A stretch of DNA of 64,000 nucleotides from Phyllostachys edulis (taxonomy: Eukaryota > Streptophyta > Magnoliopsida > Poales > Poaceae), in NCBI GenBank assembly GCA_036346405.1, contig CM070563.1:28209600-28273599 (forward strand), given 5' to 3'. Below are positions 24,551 to 36,483 of this stretch, in pieces (position 1 is the stretch's first letter; each line of letters starts with the position of its first letter). A program made the position numbers and the translations under genes. Below the pieces are notes generated by a model. The model saw only the letters and a list, made by a program, of their open reading frames with translations. It had not been told where the DNA came from and did not search any database.

Positions 24551-27460
24551 CATGTTAGATATCTTCTTAATGCAAAAAATTGCAGGTCATATATATTAAT
24601 TTTGCATTGTAAAATTATGTGAATTATATAGTATCGAGTCTGCAATTTTTATTAGGGTTTGCCTCTTTAAAAATATACATGGTTGTGTGTTTGTAATTCT
24701 GTACACATTTGGTCAGATTACTCTATTATACTTGAATAGTTGCAGATCTGCAAGATTGTTGATTTTTGTTACTTTGTTAGGATGGATCCAATATAGTTTG
24801 CCTAGTTGTTGATTTATTGCTTAAGAGTCCAATATGCTGGGTTCAGATTTTGCATGGACAATTGAAATGTTACTCACATTCATGGCTTCATCTTAGGTTC
24901 CAAGTTTTCATAGATCACCTGTTGGGATAACCATGCTAGGTGCTTGCATTTCAAAATTTACACCACAATTTTTTTATATTTCACAGTGTTAAGTCATGTG
25001 CGATTTCTTCATTCTATGTGTGCAATTATTGAAGTGTTATGTATATTTTTTTTTCCAAATTACCTGCTGTGTATGCAAGTTGGTTAAAATTTTGTATGTG
25101 CTGATTATCAATATAAACCTATTTTGGTTGGCCACCCAATTTGATAAAAAATTGTCTAGGTTAGAAAAACATTCCTAAGCCTAGACAAAAATTTAGGTGA
25201 TCATAACCACCATCTTCAAAGTTGCACACCATTTGAATTAAATTTGCAGTACCAATGTCTATGCAATTTCAGTACAAATTGAGTGCAACTTTTGATGTGG
25301 TCATATTTTAATATCTTTTTTCCCTATGTATGTCATACGACAATTTTACCTCAGTTTGTTCTTGCAGACACTGGTGCATTATCATTGATTCTTCAAAGTT
25401 AGTAACAGAACCCTACGCACAACTAAGAAATTTGCATTGTACTTTATTATAATTTGTGTTGTGGCTCTTGGCATGTTATGTATTTGAATTAAATGAATAA
25501 ATAGAATGTTTTGCCCTCACATTTACGTCATAAGTTTGTTCTTCCATTGATTGTAAAAATGCCTCATCACCTATCATTCTAGTTATCTGCACAATTGACA
25601 AAGTTGCAAGGTATTTACATATTTCTTGTAGTGTAAAACCATGTGCAATTTGATATCTCTAGTATTGCAAGTTTTTTCGCTATGTAAATTGTATGAATTT
25701 ATGAATTCATACGAGTGGTTAATATTTTTTTGCATGGTTGAGTATAATATGAAAGTTTTGTGTTTCTGTAGGGGTTAAATGTTTTTGTTTCTATAGTGGT
25801 TCACCGGATTGAGATATTTTTTTCTAGCTTAGAGTTTTTTCTTTGTTTTTGTTTTTGTTAGGGTTCACCAAGCCATATATTTTTGTCTAGCTTAGAAAAA
25901 TTATATTGTGTCAACGATAGATGTGTTGGTTTTTTTTTAAAACCGGTAAATGTGTTGTTTCGTGAGCATGAGGAATAAAGTCCTGATAAGTAGGGTCAGT
26001 TTTCAATTATGTCTACATAGTTAAGCCATGCACTTCCTATTTTTTTAGCCCAAGCACACAACTTAGTCAGTAGAGTCCAAATAGAATAGGCCACAGAGAT
26101 AGAGCCCAGTGCAACTCAGCCCAGGTAAATCAAGTGGCTACCCAATTCAGCCGCTTGATCATATATGTCTAGATTAAAAATATTGTTATCTCTATATTTT
26201 ATCTTCTTTTCTGTGCCATGGAATGTATCGTATTAGTCTATTTGTACTGGAATTAACTAGCCTAATTTTTACCACCACATCATATAAAATCAAGCGGCGC
26301 ATATTCTTGCTCGGAAGGTGATGGAGGTGTGATGTATGGAGGGATGACTCCCCCCCCCCTAATTTCCTTGTACCCACCTTAGTGGATGATGTTGCTACTA
26401 TTTGAGTTTAATAAAGGTTGCTAAAAAATAAGAAAAGCCCCCACATCACCTTAGTTAAATTTTCCATTGTGAGCTATTGCACAAATTTAGTGCATTCATG
26501 ATGTCAATATGTATGTAGTATGCAACTTTCCCCTCAGCATCTGCTTGTCGGATTTGTACGGCTAGAAGTCTCTATTTTGTTATGTGTTTCCAGTCTGTTC
26601 GGAGTTCATATTATAAGTACGCGTGTGTCAATTAAGGTATAGTTCAAACTTTAGATTGCACAGATTTCATGTAAGCACAAATCGATAAGATGAGATCACA
26701 CAATTCCCATAGTATTGTTTGACCAAGTTCAGACATTTCAGGATTGAATCCCCTAAGATATAATTCAGAGTTTATGCATTTCTTGCCTTTGTTGATTATT
26801 TTTTTACCAGGTGCAAGTCCGTGTTATAATACTTTCTCTATGTCTATGGTCCTTAGAAGCAACTTTTTTTGTGTGTGTACAAGCATGATGCACAATTTGT
26901 TTCTTGTGTATGAGCTGAATCCTAAATTATTATTACCATGATCAGCAACATGCCATGCATGGAATTTTAATCGAATATTTTTTATTCCAAAAAAGTGGGG
27001 GAGGAGGAAAGCGATATGGAAGTGCTAGAGAACAAGCAAAGCAATCAACAAAGAACCAAATAATACCTATGTATTGGGTAAATTCTTCTCCCTCGTTTGT
27101 TTATTTGTTGTGTTATTGTTTCTTTGATGTTAAGTGGGATCAGATAAATAAACACAAAAAAGATGGGTTATTTTGTTGTGTTCTTTGTAGTTTTCATTCA
27201 TGAGATGGGCTTCATTTGGGCATCGGAAGCAAGCATGCCTTTAACGGGTCAGCCCAACTGAAAATGGCGGGCCCGATAAAGAAAAAGTCAATCCATCTTG
27301 CTAGAATACAGCTCAACATAGCACATCAACAGAGGCAACAAAGGCAAATGTTGGATGGTTATCAAATGACTAAAAAAGTTGACTATGATGTAAGAAAAAT
27401 TCAGTCGTCTATGGCCCCATGGGCGCCAGTCAAAATACACTCTACATACTGGTAACCAAT
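24551..27460. other. long AT-rich stretch, no recognised gene
   Basis: It is mostly AT-rich sequence with scattered stops. Two adjacent plus-strand frames at 26955-27203 and 27216-27455 contain a Gly/Lys-rich block (GGGGKRYGSAREQAKQSTKN) followed by a GTAAAT donor-like site, and a Gln-rich block (NIAHQQRQQRQMLDGYQMTK). They could be exons of an unknown gene or a captured fragment. I do not recognise them and give no function. Confidence 0.3.
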
Positions 27461-27469
27461 AACTGTAGA

Positions 27470-27735
27470 ATAAAGGGTTCGACTAAGCTACAGTCACCTA
27501 ATTTTTTTAAAACCCGGTTATTTTCTTCGGTACGTTGGATCACCGACGGTTTCTTTTTTTTTTATGTTGAAAATTCTAAACTAGACAAAAGTAAATCTAG
27601 GTGAACCCTACGAATACAAAAACAAATAGAACTAAAAGTTACAGTAAAACTGTGTTAAAATTACACGTCACTTGGTAACACAATTTTAGGTTTAATATTG
27701 TGCAGTTGTAGGTGACTGGGTTTTAAGAAAATTTC
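27470..27735. mobile_element. possible MITE-like inverted repeat
   Basis: CAGTCACCTA at about 27491 is matched by its reverse complement TAGGTGACTG at about 27709, with AT-rich sequence between them. I could not define a convincing TSD or class. Confidence 0.25.
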
Positions 27736-27912
27736 AAAAATTTCAGGCCCTTGGAAGCTAGCAAAAGCGTAGAATAAATACCATTTATAGCTTAGCTCCA
27801 AATGTAATGCTGCATGCCCATCTTAAATGGCTCTATACAAGCAAATGCAGTAGATTGCCACACACCATCTCAAAATCTCCATCTATTAGGAATTGCGTCC
27901 ATTCGTACTTAT

Positions 27913-27918
27913 CTATAA
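27913..27918 (+). promoter_or_regulatory. TATA box of the AP2-like gene
   Basis: TATAAA lies 81 bp upstream of the start codon at 27999, a normal distance for a plant TATA promoter with a short leader. Confidence 0.55.
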
Positions 27919-27998
27919 AGCAATGCTAGCTCAAGCATTTTGCACTCATCGTCATCTCTAGCTCGGTTCTTGGCTTCTTGTAGCCACTAGCCACTGCA

Positions 27999-28697
27999 AT
28001 GGCAGCCGCGGACGCAGCCGTCGTCCCGTACCACGGCGTCTTGAGGCTGCCGGACGGGCGGTGGCGCGGCTACATCACCAACAAGGAGGACAGCCGCTAC
28101 GACGTCGGCCACTTCGACACCGCCGAGGCGGCCGCGCTCGCACACGACCGCGCCATCCTCGCCATCCTCGGACCGAACGCGTCCACGGCGGTGTTCAACT
28201 TCCGCGCCGCGTTCAGCGACACGGAGCTGCGGTTCCTCAAGGGCCGCCACGCGCCGGCGCGCCCCGCCTTCGTCATCGGCAGGATCATCGCGGGCACCTA
28301 CGACGCCGAGCTCGCCCGGTTCGCGGAGCGCGCGTTCGACGCGTACATGGACCCGGAGCTGGCCCTCGACGTGATGACGTTCCGGTTCACCCACCGCGAC
28401 GTACTCAACCAGCGCAAGGCTGCGGCCGTCGCCGACCCGGCCTCGCGGGCGAGGGCGGAGCGGGACGTCGAGAGGGAGGCGTTCTTGGAGGCCGCCAGGA
28501 ACAAGGCCACGGACGAGGCCTGGGTCAGGAGCTTCCACCGTCGGCGGCAGCAGGTCGGCGTGACGTTCGACGACGAGAACAGGTGGCCTCCGGTGTTGCC
28601 TCCGATCAACGTTGATGTTGGAGATAACTTTACTGGCAACGAGCTGATATACCTTCCCCATGGTCGTTGCTATGTTGATGAGATGGTCGTGTTTTGA
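27999..28697 (+). CDS. intronless divergent AP2/ERF-domain-like protein
   Basis: The product has 232 residues and the frame is GC-rich, in sharp contrast to its AT-rich surroundings. Residues about 11-68 follow the AP2/ERF fold plan: YHGVLRLPDGRWRGYI (cf. YRGVR...W), then VGHFDTAEAAALAHDRAIL and a closing NF. Several DNA-contact Arg and Trp residues of classical ERFs are replaced, so binding specificity may differ or be lost. The remaining 160 residues are Arg/Ala/Glu-rich and unrecognised, with an acidic DVEREAFLEAARNKA segment that may be helical, and a hydrophobic end. The start is the first ATG after a TATA box 81 bp upstream. If functional it would act in the nucleus as a DNA-binding protein. 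AP2-like membership is inferred from the motif pattern; a grass-specific family is likely. Confidence 0.75.
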   Translation: MAAADAAVVPYHGVLRLPDGRWRGYITNKEDSRYDVGHFDTAEAAALAHDRAILAILGPNASTAVFNFRAAFSDTELRFLKGRHAPARPAFVIGRIIAGTYDAELARFAERAFDAYMDPELALDVMTFRFTHRDVLNQRKAAAVADPASRARAERDVEREAFLEAARNKATDEAWVRSFHRRRQQVGVTFDDENRWPPVLPPINVDVGDNFTGNELIYLPHGRCYVDEMVVF

Positions 28698-29133
28698 TCA
28701 AGAACACCTGGTGACGGTGATGTTTTTATTAGGTGTCGCTGACTAGGAATGCTGGCTTGGCAGCTGTGTTGTATGTATACCATACATAAATTTTGTGATT
28801 GAGAAGTATGCAATAATAATACTTTCGGGTTTACTATGGAACGCTCGAGTATTATTCTATTCAGATTTGTTATTTTTAAGTCGTTTGAAATTTTCTTAAG
28901 TTTAAGTCAATTGTTGTGACCATTGGATTTATGTAGAGATTGATGTGTTATATGATTGTATATTGATCCAATGGATAAAAAACGTGACTTATGCTTAAAA
29001 TAATTTCAGTCAACTTATAAATAGACAGTCCCCTATTCTATTTAGTAGATTTTGTCACCGTTGGGGGTGCTATGAGATTCATATGTCGCTGTCTTCAGCG
29101 AGCACCGTCGCCCCCTCCCTCAAATGGCATATT
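28698..29133. other. 3' flank of the AP2-like gene
   Basis: It includes the gene's probable 3' untranslated region (stop ends at 28697; AT-rich tail with AATAATAATAC near 28812). No other feature is recognised. Confidence 0.4.
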
Positions 29134-29141
29134 CTCCCCCT

Positions 29142-29318
29142 GGTGGCGAACCCAGGAATAAAATGAAGGGGGTGCTCATATGATCTTAGTCTTCTTCTAC
29201 CTCCAGGTCGTACTCTCTCCTTAATGATTGATGGATGGAAGTGCTACGAGGGGTAGCCAGGGTCCGACCGACGGTAGGGGTGCTTCCGCCTCGACTGCCC
29301 CTTGTTGGGTCCGCCCCT
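29142..29318. mobile_element. small non-autonomous hAT element (MITE)
   Basis: 177 bp lie between an exact 8-bp direct repeat, CTCCCCCT (29134-29141 and 29319-29326), the TSD length of hAT elements. The ends GGTGGCGAACCCAGGA and, inverted, AGGGGCGGACCCAA match each other imperfectly and resemble GTGGCGGACCCAGG-type termini found repeatedly in rice. Confidence 0.6.
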
Positions 29319-29326
29319 CTCCCCCT

Positions 29327-29699
29327 ATAATAAATTTTTTTTAGTTGTCACGGCATTGATGGTGACGACCATATTTATCACTGGTGTTGAGGCTAGCATG
29401 GAGAAGGTGCTCAACAGGAGTAGCGACACACCAAGAGATGGTGAAGGATTGGTGACCAGTGGCTGGCGCCAACGAGGTGGCGGGGAAGTGAGGGTGTGGC
29501 ACCATTGAGGCATAGTTTAGGGAAGGTGGCGGTGGGGGTGGAGAGGGGAGGGGATGAGAAGTAGGGTTTGGGGGAAGCAAGATTTTCTGCTACATGTCAT
29601 ACATCCAACAAGTCGTTGTTTGATCAAAGGTGAAAAAATTGACTGATTCTAAAAAAAACTAGTTGGAAGATAGACAAACAATCTCTACTATTTTTCCTA
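29327..29699. other. unassigned interval
   Basis: G-rich/C-rich low-complexity sequence near 29500-29570 and no recognisable gene or element. Confidence 0.3.
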
Positions 29700-30787
29700 C
29701 TAGTAGGGTGCTCGTACATTGCAACAGAATCCCAAAAAAGGGTGAGACATGATCGTAAACCTTAAAATAATATCAATTTACTTTCACACACATATCAAGT
29801 GAAACATCTCTCCGCAAGCTAGTAAATAAATCAAATTGTAAACATTTTCTTATTACATATTCTAAAACCCAAAAGCAAAATAAAGCCGTCATCATTGTCA
29901 TTGAAATGCCTCCGCCATCACTTGCTAGTTGCTTGTCGTGCACCATTTACAGTTCCAACCCTAATATTACCTTGTAAACCGACATACGTTACGTTGTAGC
30001 ATTGAATATCCAACCTCGTACCTAAATATTTTGAAAGATAAACAAACACCGGTTTTGGCATACAAGCCATTTCCAAAACTTACGATCCCTCTATCCAGCA
30101 TGGATAATAGATATCGACAATCTTTCTAATTCTCAATACAAATATTGACAATTACCAATTGAAGAATCTTACCAATTATTCTCCTTGTGCCCTCAAAGTG
30201 ATGCAAAAATTATATAAGGTTAGACAACAACAATAGTCGAGCATAAAAGCCAAAGTTCAGATGTGATGAGCCCCTTGACCTCATGACTGACCCGGTTGCT
30301 TTTGTGAGAGCTTGTCTTCAACAATGTAGCACTGTTGTGTTAATACAATTATGTTATCATATAACTAAAACACCATATGATTTTCTTTATTTTTTTTAAA
30401 AAAAATATGCCAAACTACAGTGCTTTATTCAATTCTCACACGTTGCGCTAAGTGGCAGTGAAAAAACATGCCACTAACCAAAAGTCACCAGATTCTCATT
30501 ACAATTAGACGCACAAAAAAACATATATCATCGCTATGATCATATTCCAAATGAGAGGTTGGGCGGAGGCATGCGGAGCAGATCAGAAGCGCAGAGGTGG
30601 AGGTGGGGCAGAGAGAAGGAAGCACACGTGGCATCGCAGGCGATACCGGGAGAGGAGGAGAAGGGAGCGCACCATACGAGGAGATAGTTTGCTGATAACA
30701 TGACCCACATGTCAGTAGAGAGGGACAGAGATGAGAGGGCGTAGAGAGAATGGACCACCAGCTACTCGTATTTTTAAGTATTAGAGA
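29700..30787 (-). mobile_element. non-autonomous Helitron
   Basis: On the minus strand it begins with TCTCTAATACTTAAAAATAC, the TC-start common to plant Helitrons, directly after an A. It ends in CCCTACTAG (a CTRR end), directly before a T. Insertion between A and T with no TSD is the Helitron rule. The 3' end carries a TTGCAATGTACGAGCACC segment that resembles the short hairpin region found ahead of CTRR, here decayed. There is no Rep/helicase frame in its 1.09 kb. The minus frame 30758-30540 near the 5' end has no recognisable domain. Confidence 0.6.
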
Positions 30788-31505
30788 TTTTGGTGATGGA
30801 TGTTAGTCAAGTGATTTGTTTATAGGTATTACCTTCTTTGGCACAATTGATTGATAGATATACAAGCTAACATCTTATGATATTGACACGTCTTACTCGC
30901 ATTTAGTGGCGAAAGGAAGACTGCATAAGAGGTTGAACGAACTTCTAATACTAATTACAAATTTGCCTTCAAAATTTGTGAACAATGCCTAATACCTACT
31001 CAACCCAATGAAGCTTACTTACCTAGTTCATTGCTCGCTGTCGGCGAGGCTGGGTCACCTCCCCAGAGTGCTGTTTTTACCCCTGCTTGCATATATCTGA
31101 AGCTTAAGATGTTGAAAAACATTTTCTTGCAGCATTGAGAATCTATATGGTGAATTAACTGAGACATTCTGTTTCAAGAGTTTACAATGACATCGCTACT
31201 TTTCGTTATTTCTTGAACATTTGCCCAACAAAATTCTAAAATGAAAAGGTCCATATATGTTGTTTAGAGCACGGAACAATGCCAAAACCATATATACCAT
31301 AAACATATTTATTTTAATATGGAAACATACCCTAGGCATTCTAATTAATTGATCAAGATTAGTTTTCGAAACCATTAAACAAATTTAGGCTCCATTTGAT
31401 ATTGCAGTAGATCAGAACACATGCCATGCCAGGTAATCGTTCACAAGCGTTGAAAGCCCTCTCAAGTCTTAACACACTGCATACACGATTTACCCAAAGG
31501 AAATT
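30788..31505. other. unassigned AT-rich interval
   Basis: No frames, RNA genes or repeat boundaries that I can support. Confidence 0.3.
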
Positions 31506-31510
31506 TGGGG

Positions 31511-31695
31511 GGCTGATGTGAGGCCCCTCCACATCAGCTAGTTAATTCTTCTTCCATCAACAGAATTAACGGCTGATGGGGATAGGGCCTTGTGGCCTAA
31601 CGTGAGGCTCCTCCCCATCAGCCGTTGATTCTTCTTCTATCAACAGAATCAACCACTGATGGGGGTAGGGCCTCGCGCGAGGCTCTCCCCCATCA
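31511..31695. repeat. compound array of five hairpins
   Basis: Two types of palindrome alternate. Type 1 stems are GCTGATGTG/CACATCAGC (31512-31538), GGCTGATGGGGA/TCCCCATCAGCC (31571-31623) and TGATGGGGG/CCCCCATCA with an inner GCCTCGCGCGAGGC (31657-31695). Type 2 stems are GTTAATTC/GAATTAAC (31541-31570) and GTTGATTC/GAATCAAC (31624-31653), each around the loop TTCTTC(C/T)ATCAACA. The second type-2 stem has the compensatory pair change A-T to G-C. Confidence 0.85.
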
Positions 31696-31699
31696 ATTT

Positions 31700-32675
31700 T
31701 CCCCCTGATTTACCATGTTTAATCCACTTATCCACCTCAGCAGATATCCCTCCTGTATTGCCATAACGACCAATTCTGGAAGTGTTTCTATGGAAACTAA
31801 AAATCCACCCTCCCCCGGTCTAAAAAAAAATCCAAGCCCCCTAGGTTCCATGGGTTGCTCTAGACCGTCGGATCTTGCTTGACCGTTCAAAGCACCCTCA
31901 TCGAAATTTGAAATCCTCACCCCAGGTGAGAAGGGAAATTCGAATTGAACCCTTCGTCCAACGGTCAAATCCTGAAGAGAGACGTTAACTTTGGAATCCA
32001 ACGGCTAGAAAGAAAAAAAAAGGACTAAAGGAGTAGCTAAACTTCCAGGAGCCCCCTTTAAGTTGTCCCATTTATCACAGATCACCTCAATAGAATTGGA
32101 AAGGGGGAGTTGATTATTTACCCTCTTTTAGTTACCATTCTAGGATTTACCACCATTTAGATTGTAACATATTATTTGTCAATTATTTGCAACATTTTGA
32201 AGTTTTGAGCTGAATCCATTCAATTCGAGTCTATTTGAGAGGCAAAAAGATGAAATTACCCCTCCTTTGTGTGAGATGTGTAGCCCTATCCCAGTGACAC
32301 CAGTATCAAAGCACTTCACCTTCTTTCTCCTCGAAGGCTCAAAGCCGTATAGCTTAGCTCCACGAGTAGCAACCAAGAACTAATGGCTCAACACAGTGGT
32401 CGTCATGGTGTAGGCCCCCGGCGCATCCCCTGTCTTGACACCCAAGACAGCACCCTCGATGTCGTCCAAGGCCCCGACCGACGTGATCCTGTCGCTCCCC
32501 ACCTACCCCTTCGACGAAGACCCCCGCCCCTCCACCGCTCCGGCCTCTCCTCTGCACGGGCGAGGAGGAGGTGTGAGGGAGCTAAGTCATTGCTCCCCTT
32601 ATTGCTCCCTAATTTCCCTTATCCTTTGTTTTGTCTATCGAATCTAGCATACCCGAGGTGGCGGAAGAGTGAGTG
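31700..32675. other. left host flank of the 32.7-43.9 kb nest
   Basis: A minus frame (32001-31693) has no recognised domain. A GC-rich block at 32383-32640 has several overlapping open frames, none convincing. This sequence was contiguous with 43860 onward before the copia element inserted. Confidence 0.3.
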
Positions 32676-32680
32676 GAGAG

Positions 32681-33183
32681 TGTTATAATCTGATACCACT
32701 TCTTATGCGCAATAGTCCGAGACCAGATTAGAGTTTGTGAGAAACGGCATGAGCGTGCACGGTATAAAGAATGAAGTAGATGAATCTCGTAGAGAGAACC
32801 AAATAATGGTGATGAAATAATCACGAAGAGAGAAAGATTTGGTGAAACCGGTCGCAAATTCATTAAGCACAACATCATAAGAGTACAAGAGATTGTCGCT
32901 CTCTCACAATCCTCTCGAACCTTTTAGGACCCTCGAATCCTTGCCCTATACAAGAACTTAGTGCTAAGGAATAACCTAGCCTCTAATCCTCTCGTGCACC
33001 TCTTACTTTGGATGAGTTGGTTTGTAACTTGTATTCTCCATAACCACTCTTCATGGCTTTAAATAGTGCCTCCTGGTTCTCCTTCAAAAGAAAGTAGGAA
33101 TCCTAATCCTAATAGGATTAGGATAGAAATCCCTATAGAATACATCTGCAAGTCCTAGTAGGTTAGGATATGAGTCACCCATA
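32681..33183 (-). repeat. 3' LTR of the short copia element
   Basis: It aligns with 37954-38416 over its length. The right edge is set at the block CACCCATA, matching CACCCGTA at 43847-43854. An alternative edge at 33190 (…TTAGCA), next to a polypurine-like tract on the minus strand, is possible. Confidence 0.75.
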
Positions 33184-33582
33184 CTTAGCAATCTACACCT
33201 TGACTCCTGTCTGTTGAAGTTATTGTGCTCCTCTAAGAATTCGCTCCAAGTTAGCTCTACCTTTTTTTTTTGTTTTTCCTTTTTTCCCCACCTTTGGGAG
33301 TGCCCCTGTCGCAGGGACTCAAGCACATCACTGTAATGTGTGTGTCGGTGTCCGGGCTAGCCCATCCGAACACTCCACATGAGAGCTGCTTTGTTGTGTA
33401 GTTTGGTTAACCACACATCCTATTCCTACAACCCTCCTTGCTATAGGTTTGTACACTACTATAGAAAAAGTCTTCACAGACGGTTCAAAAACGTCATTAC
33501 AGACGGTTTCCGGAGTTGTCTGAGTTTATGGGTCAGTGATGACATGGGGTCACCACAGACGGTTTGTGTCTAGAACCGTCTG

Positions 33583-33696
<114 letters not shown>

Positions 33697-35221
33697 CGTT
33701 TGTAGTCCCCAGCCACTTTCGGGGGGTCGTGAGAAGGATGACACAGCTGCCACAGGCAACCTCTCACCGAGGCTGCAAGTTCAAGAAGTACGGCTACAAG
33801 AGAGAGAGAGAGCGTGGACATACAATTACCTAGATGTCATCGATAGGTAATTGGACTTGACATCAAGGAATGGTTGGTTGCTGAATGGTAGGATGTATAC
33901 GTACCTGGGACGCAATGGAGGAGAACTTGACTAGCATGAACACGGTTATAAATTAGCCTAACCTTTACAAATCTAAAAAGTTAATTACAGCCAAGCCCCC
34001 ATCCGAACCACATCGATCCCATGTAAGCCAACTAAGCACAAAGAACCGGCATCAATAACCCTCAATATCCATCAGAGAGCATTAACCAAACCCACCATTT
34101 TTCCCCATTCATTTTTGTCAATCTGAACCCACAACATGAACTAAACAAGATGCACAGAATGCACATACACCAATAGCCCTCAGTTTACTTCATAGAGTAA
34201 GGGGACTATTAATATGAACTAATTATCAATTCAATTTCAGCATAAGACTATTAACATCATTACATCACAGAGCAAGTGGACTATTAATATGAGCTAATTA
34301 TCAATTCAATTTCAGCATAAGACTATTAACATCATTGAGCAGTTCGACAACAAGACCAAGGGTGTCCAAACCCACCACACCAGTAGTAGCCCTCGGCATC
34401 CATTGCAGAGCACTAGCCATTTTCATCATAGAGCAAGGGGGTAGAGATAGAGAGGGAGTAAGGTAGGGTGATACCTCAGTATAGCGCAACCACGGCGGTG
34501 ACCCCACCACCAGCACAACCCTTATCCATCTCCTTCACCTTGCATAAATCACACAAACATCAGGACACAACTTAAGGCTCAAGCATAAAAATCAAACTCA
34601 ACAAAAGACATTAAACTAACAGAGAGGAGAATAGAGGGAGGATGGGGAAAGCAAAGTCAGGGGGCCAGGGCCCGAGCGCAGGAGGTCAAGCAGGAGAACC
34701 AAGCCATGGACGCGGGCAGGCAGTAGGTGCAGGTGGAAGCGCAGTGGATTGGGTGGCGGCGTCACCGTAGTTGTGGCACGAACCTGACACTGCATAAGAC
34801 ACTCCTATCGTACGAGTGTCTTGTGCAGTGCAGAGTGGTGTCACAACCGGCGGCGACGGGAAGAAGGGCGGCGACGGCGACGGGGTCAGGCGGCGGCGTC
34901 GAGGTGGGGAGGGGAACGGACGAGAGTAAATGCGCTGGGGAGTGGCGAGTTAGGGCGGGCACAAACCCTAGTGGCCAGGCTTCTACTAATAAAGAGACTT
35001 ATCACAGACGATTCTATTATGGAACTGTTAGTGATAGTTATCACGGACGGTTCCATGGAACCGTCCGTGATATGCTCCATATCACAGACAGTTCCATTAT
35101 GGAACCGCCCGTGATATGATTTTTCTCAAGTATATTATCATGTATATACACCTACATGACATGAAGAAATTACATGTTTATATGTCAATTTTTTCATTTA
35201 AATCTCGCTTAAAATTTGCTT

Positions 35222-35225
<4 letters not shown>

Positions 35226-35295
<70 letters not shown>
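35226..35295. repeat. (AT)n microsatellite
   Basis: About 35 uninterrupted AT units within the CACTA element. Confidence 0.95.
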
Positions 35296-35298
<3 letters not shown>

Positions 35299-35576
35299 CA
35301 ACATATAATTAATATAGTAACTTCACCTCCAAACTAGATTTTTTTTTCATTTTGGAATTTTCATATGGCTAAACAATAGTGGCGGTCACTTCTTACAAAG
35401 ATTAAAAAAGTAGAAACCTATAAATAAACAAAGTTTTTCTAGTGGCAGAGGTAGGTCGCTATCTCAGATTCAATACTTCGAGGCGGCGGATGGTTCGTGA
35501 TCGAACGAAGCTTGAAATGCGTCCACCCGCTGACGCGCTCATTCGAGTGTCTCCCGAAGACCCTCGGATTGTTGAA

Positions 35577-36002
35577 TCAAGAAGAATTGAGCCCATAGGC
35601 TCTCTTCTCTTGCTTGAGGGTCTCGGCACAGTCGACTTCGGCCGCTGTCCGCCTCGACATAAATAAGTAACGACAAGCCTCTTGGAGATGTGCAACGTCG
35701 TTGTGGAGGACCACGTCGATGATGCGGTAAACTCGTCGAAAGTGGGAGATCACCCGGAAGACGCGACGGAGGAGGATGTCAAGACAGCGGAAGGTGGCCA
35801 TCACTTGCTCCGACAAATTCTCGGATAGATGAGTAAAGACACTGTTGAAACAGTGTTCTTCCGTAGCACCCGCCAACGTACAGTGAGGGAGATGCTCGTA
35901 CAGTACGGCCAGGTAGGCCATTAATGCCGGCGATAAGGAAACAGAAGAGGCATCCATTTCTGTTTTTTTATAAGTAGTAGAGTTAAATGTGGGGATGATC
36001 AT
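35577..36002 (-). other. open frame inside the CACTA element, possibly a captured fragment
   Basis: This 141-residue frame has non-repetitive composition, rich in Leu, Arg, His and Val, with segments such as LRRVFRVISHFRRVYRIIDV. I recognise no family. Its balanced composition compared with the AT-rich remainder of the element suggests acquired coding DNA, but there is no direct proof. Confidence 0.3.
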
Positions 36003-36129
36003 CTTCGCTGGTGGATGATCCTTTTATAAAACAAGGAATAAATTCAAAGCGTGAGATGAAGAGACGCATCGGGGAGCCGAAGCGGCATTGATGCGACGAA
36101 GAGACGCATCGGCGACGAAGAAACTCATC

Positions 36130-36455
36130 GGGTACTATCACAGACGGTTATAACAAAAAACCATCTGTGATATGTAGTAATATCACAGACGGTTATTGTT
36201 AAGAACCGTTTGTGAGGTTTCACAGATGGTTGTTTGTTGAAAACCGTTTGTGATATGTAGAATTATCACAGACGATTATTTTTAAGAACCGTCTGTGATA
36301 CTTCACAGACGGTTTTAGTTATGAACCGTCTGTGATATTACCTCTTCACATACTGTTTTTAGCACAACAAGTAACACAGACGGTCTCTAAACCAAAACCG
36401 TCCGTGATTGCATGTAATACAGACGGTTTTGGTCAACCGTCTGTGATGAGGCGTC
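36130..36455. repeat. array of seven ACAGACGGTT hairpins near the CACTA right end
   Basis: Successive units read CACAGACGGTT, a 7-12 nt spacer and AACCGTCTGTG, with small variants (for example at about 36137, 36180, 36215, 36265, 36303, 36375 and 36418). Related hairpins occur at 33475-33585 and 34998-35117. Such subterminal repeats are the presumed transposase-binding sites of CACTA elements. Confidence 0.85.
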
Positions 36456-36483
36456 CAGTATTAGCCTTTTTGTAGTAGTGGTA

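Noticed and set aside
27987..28661. 224-residue antisense open frame
   Set aside because: It is a mirror of the GC-rich AP2-like gene. The sense frame has the domain motif, the TATA box and a sensible start.
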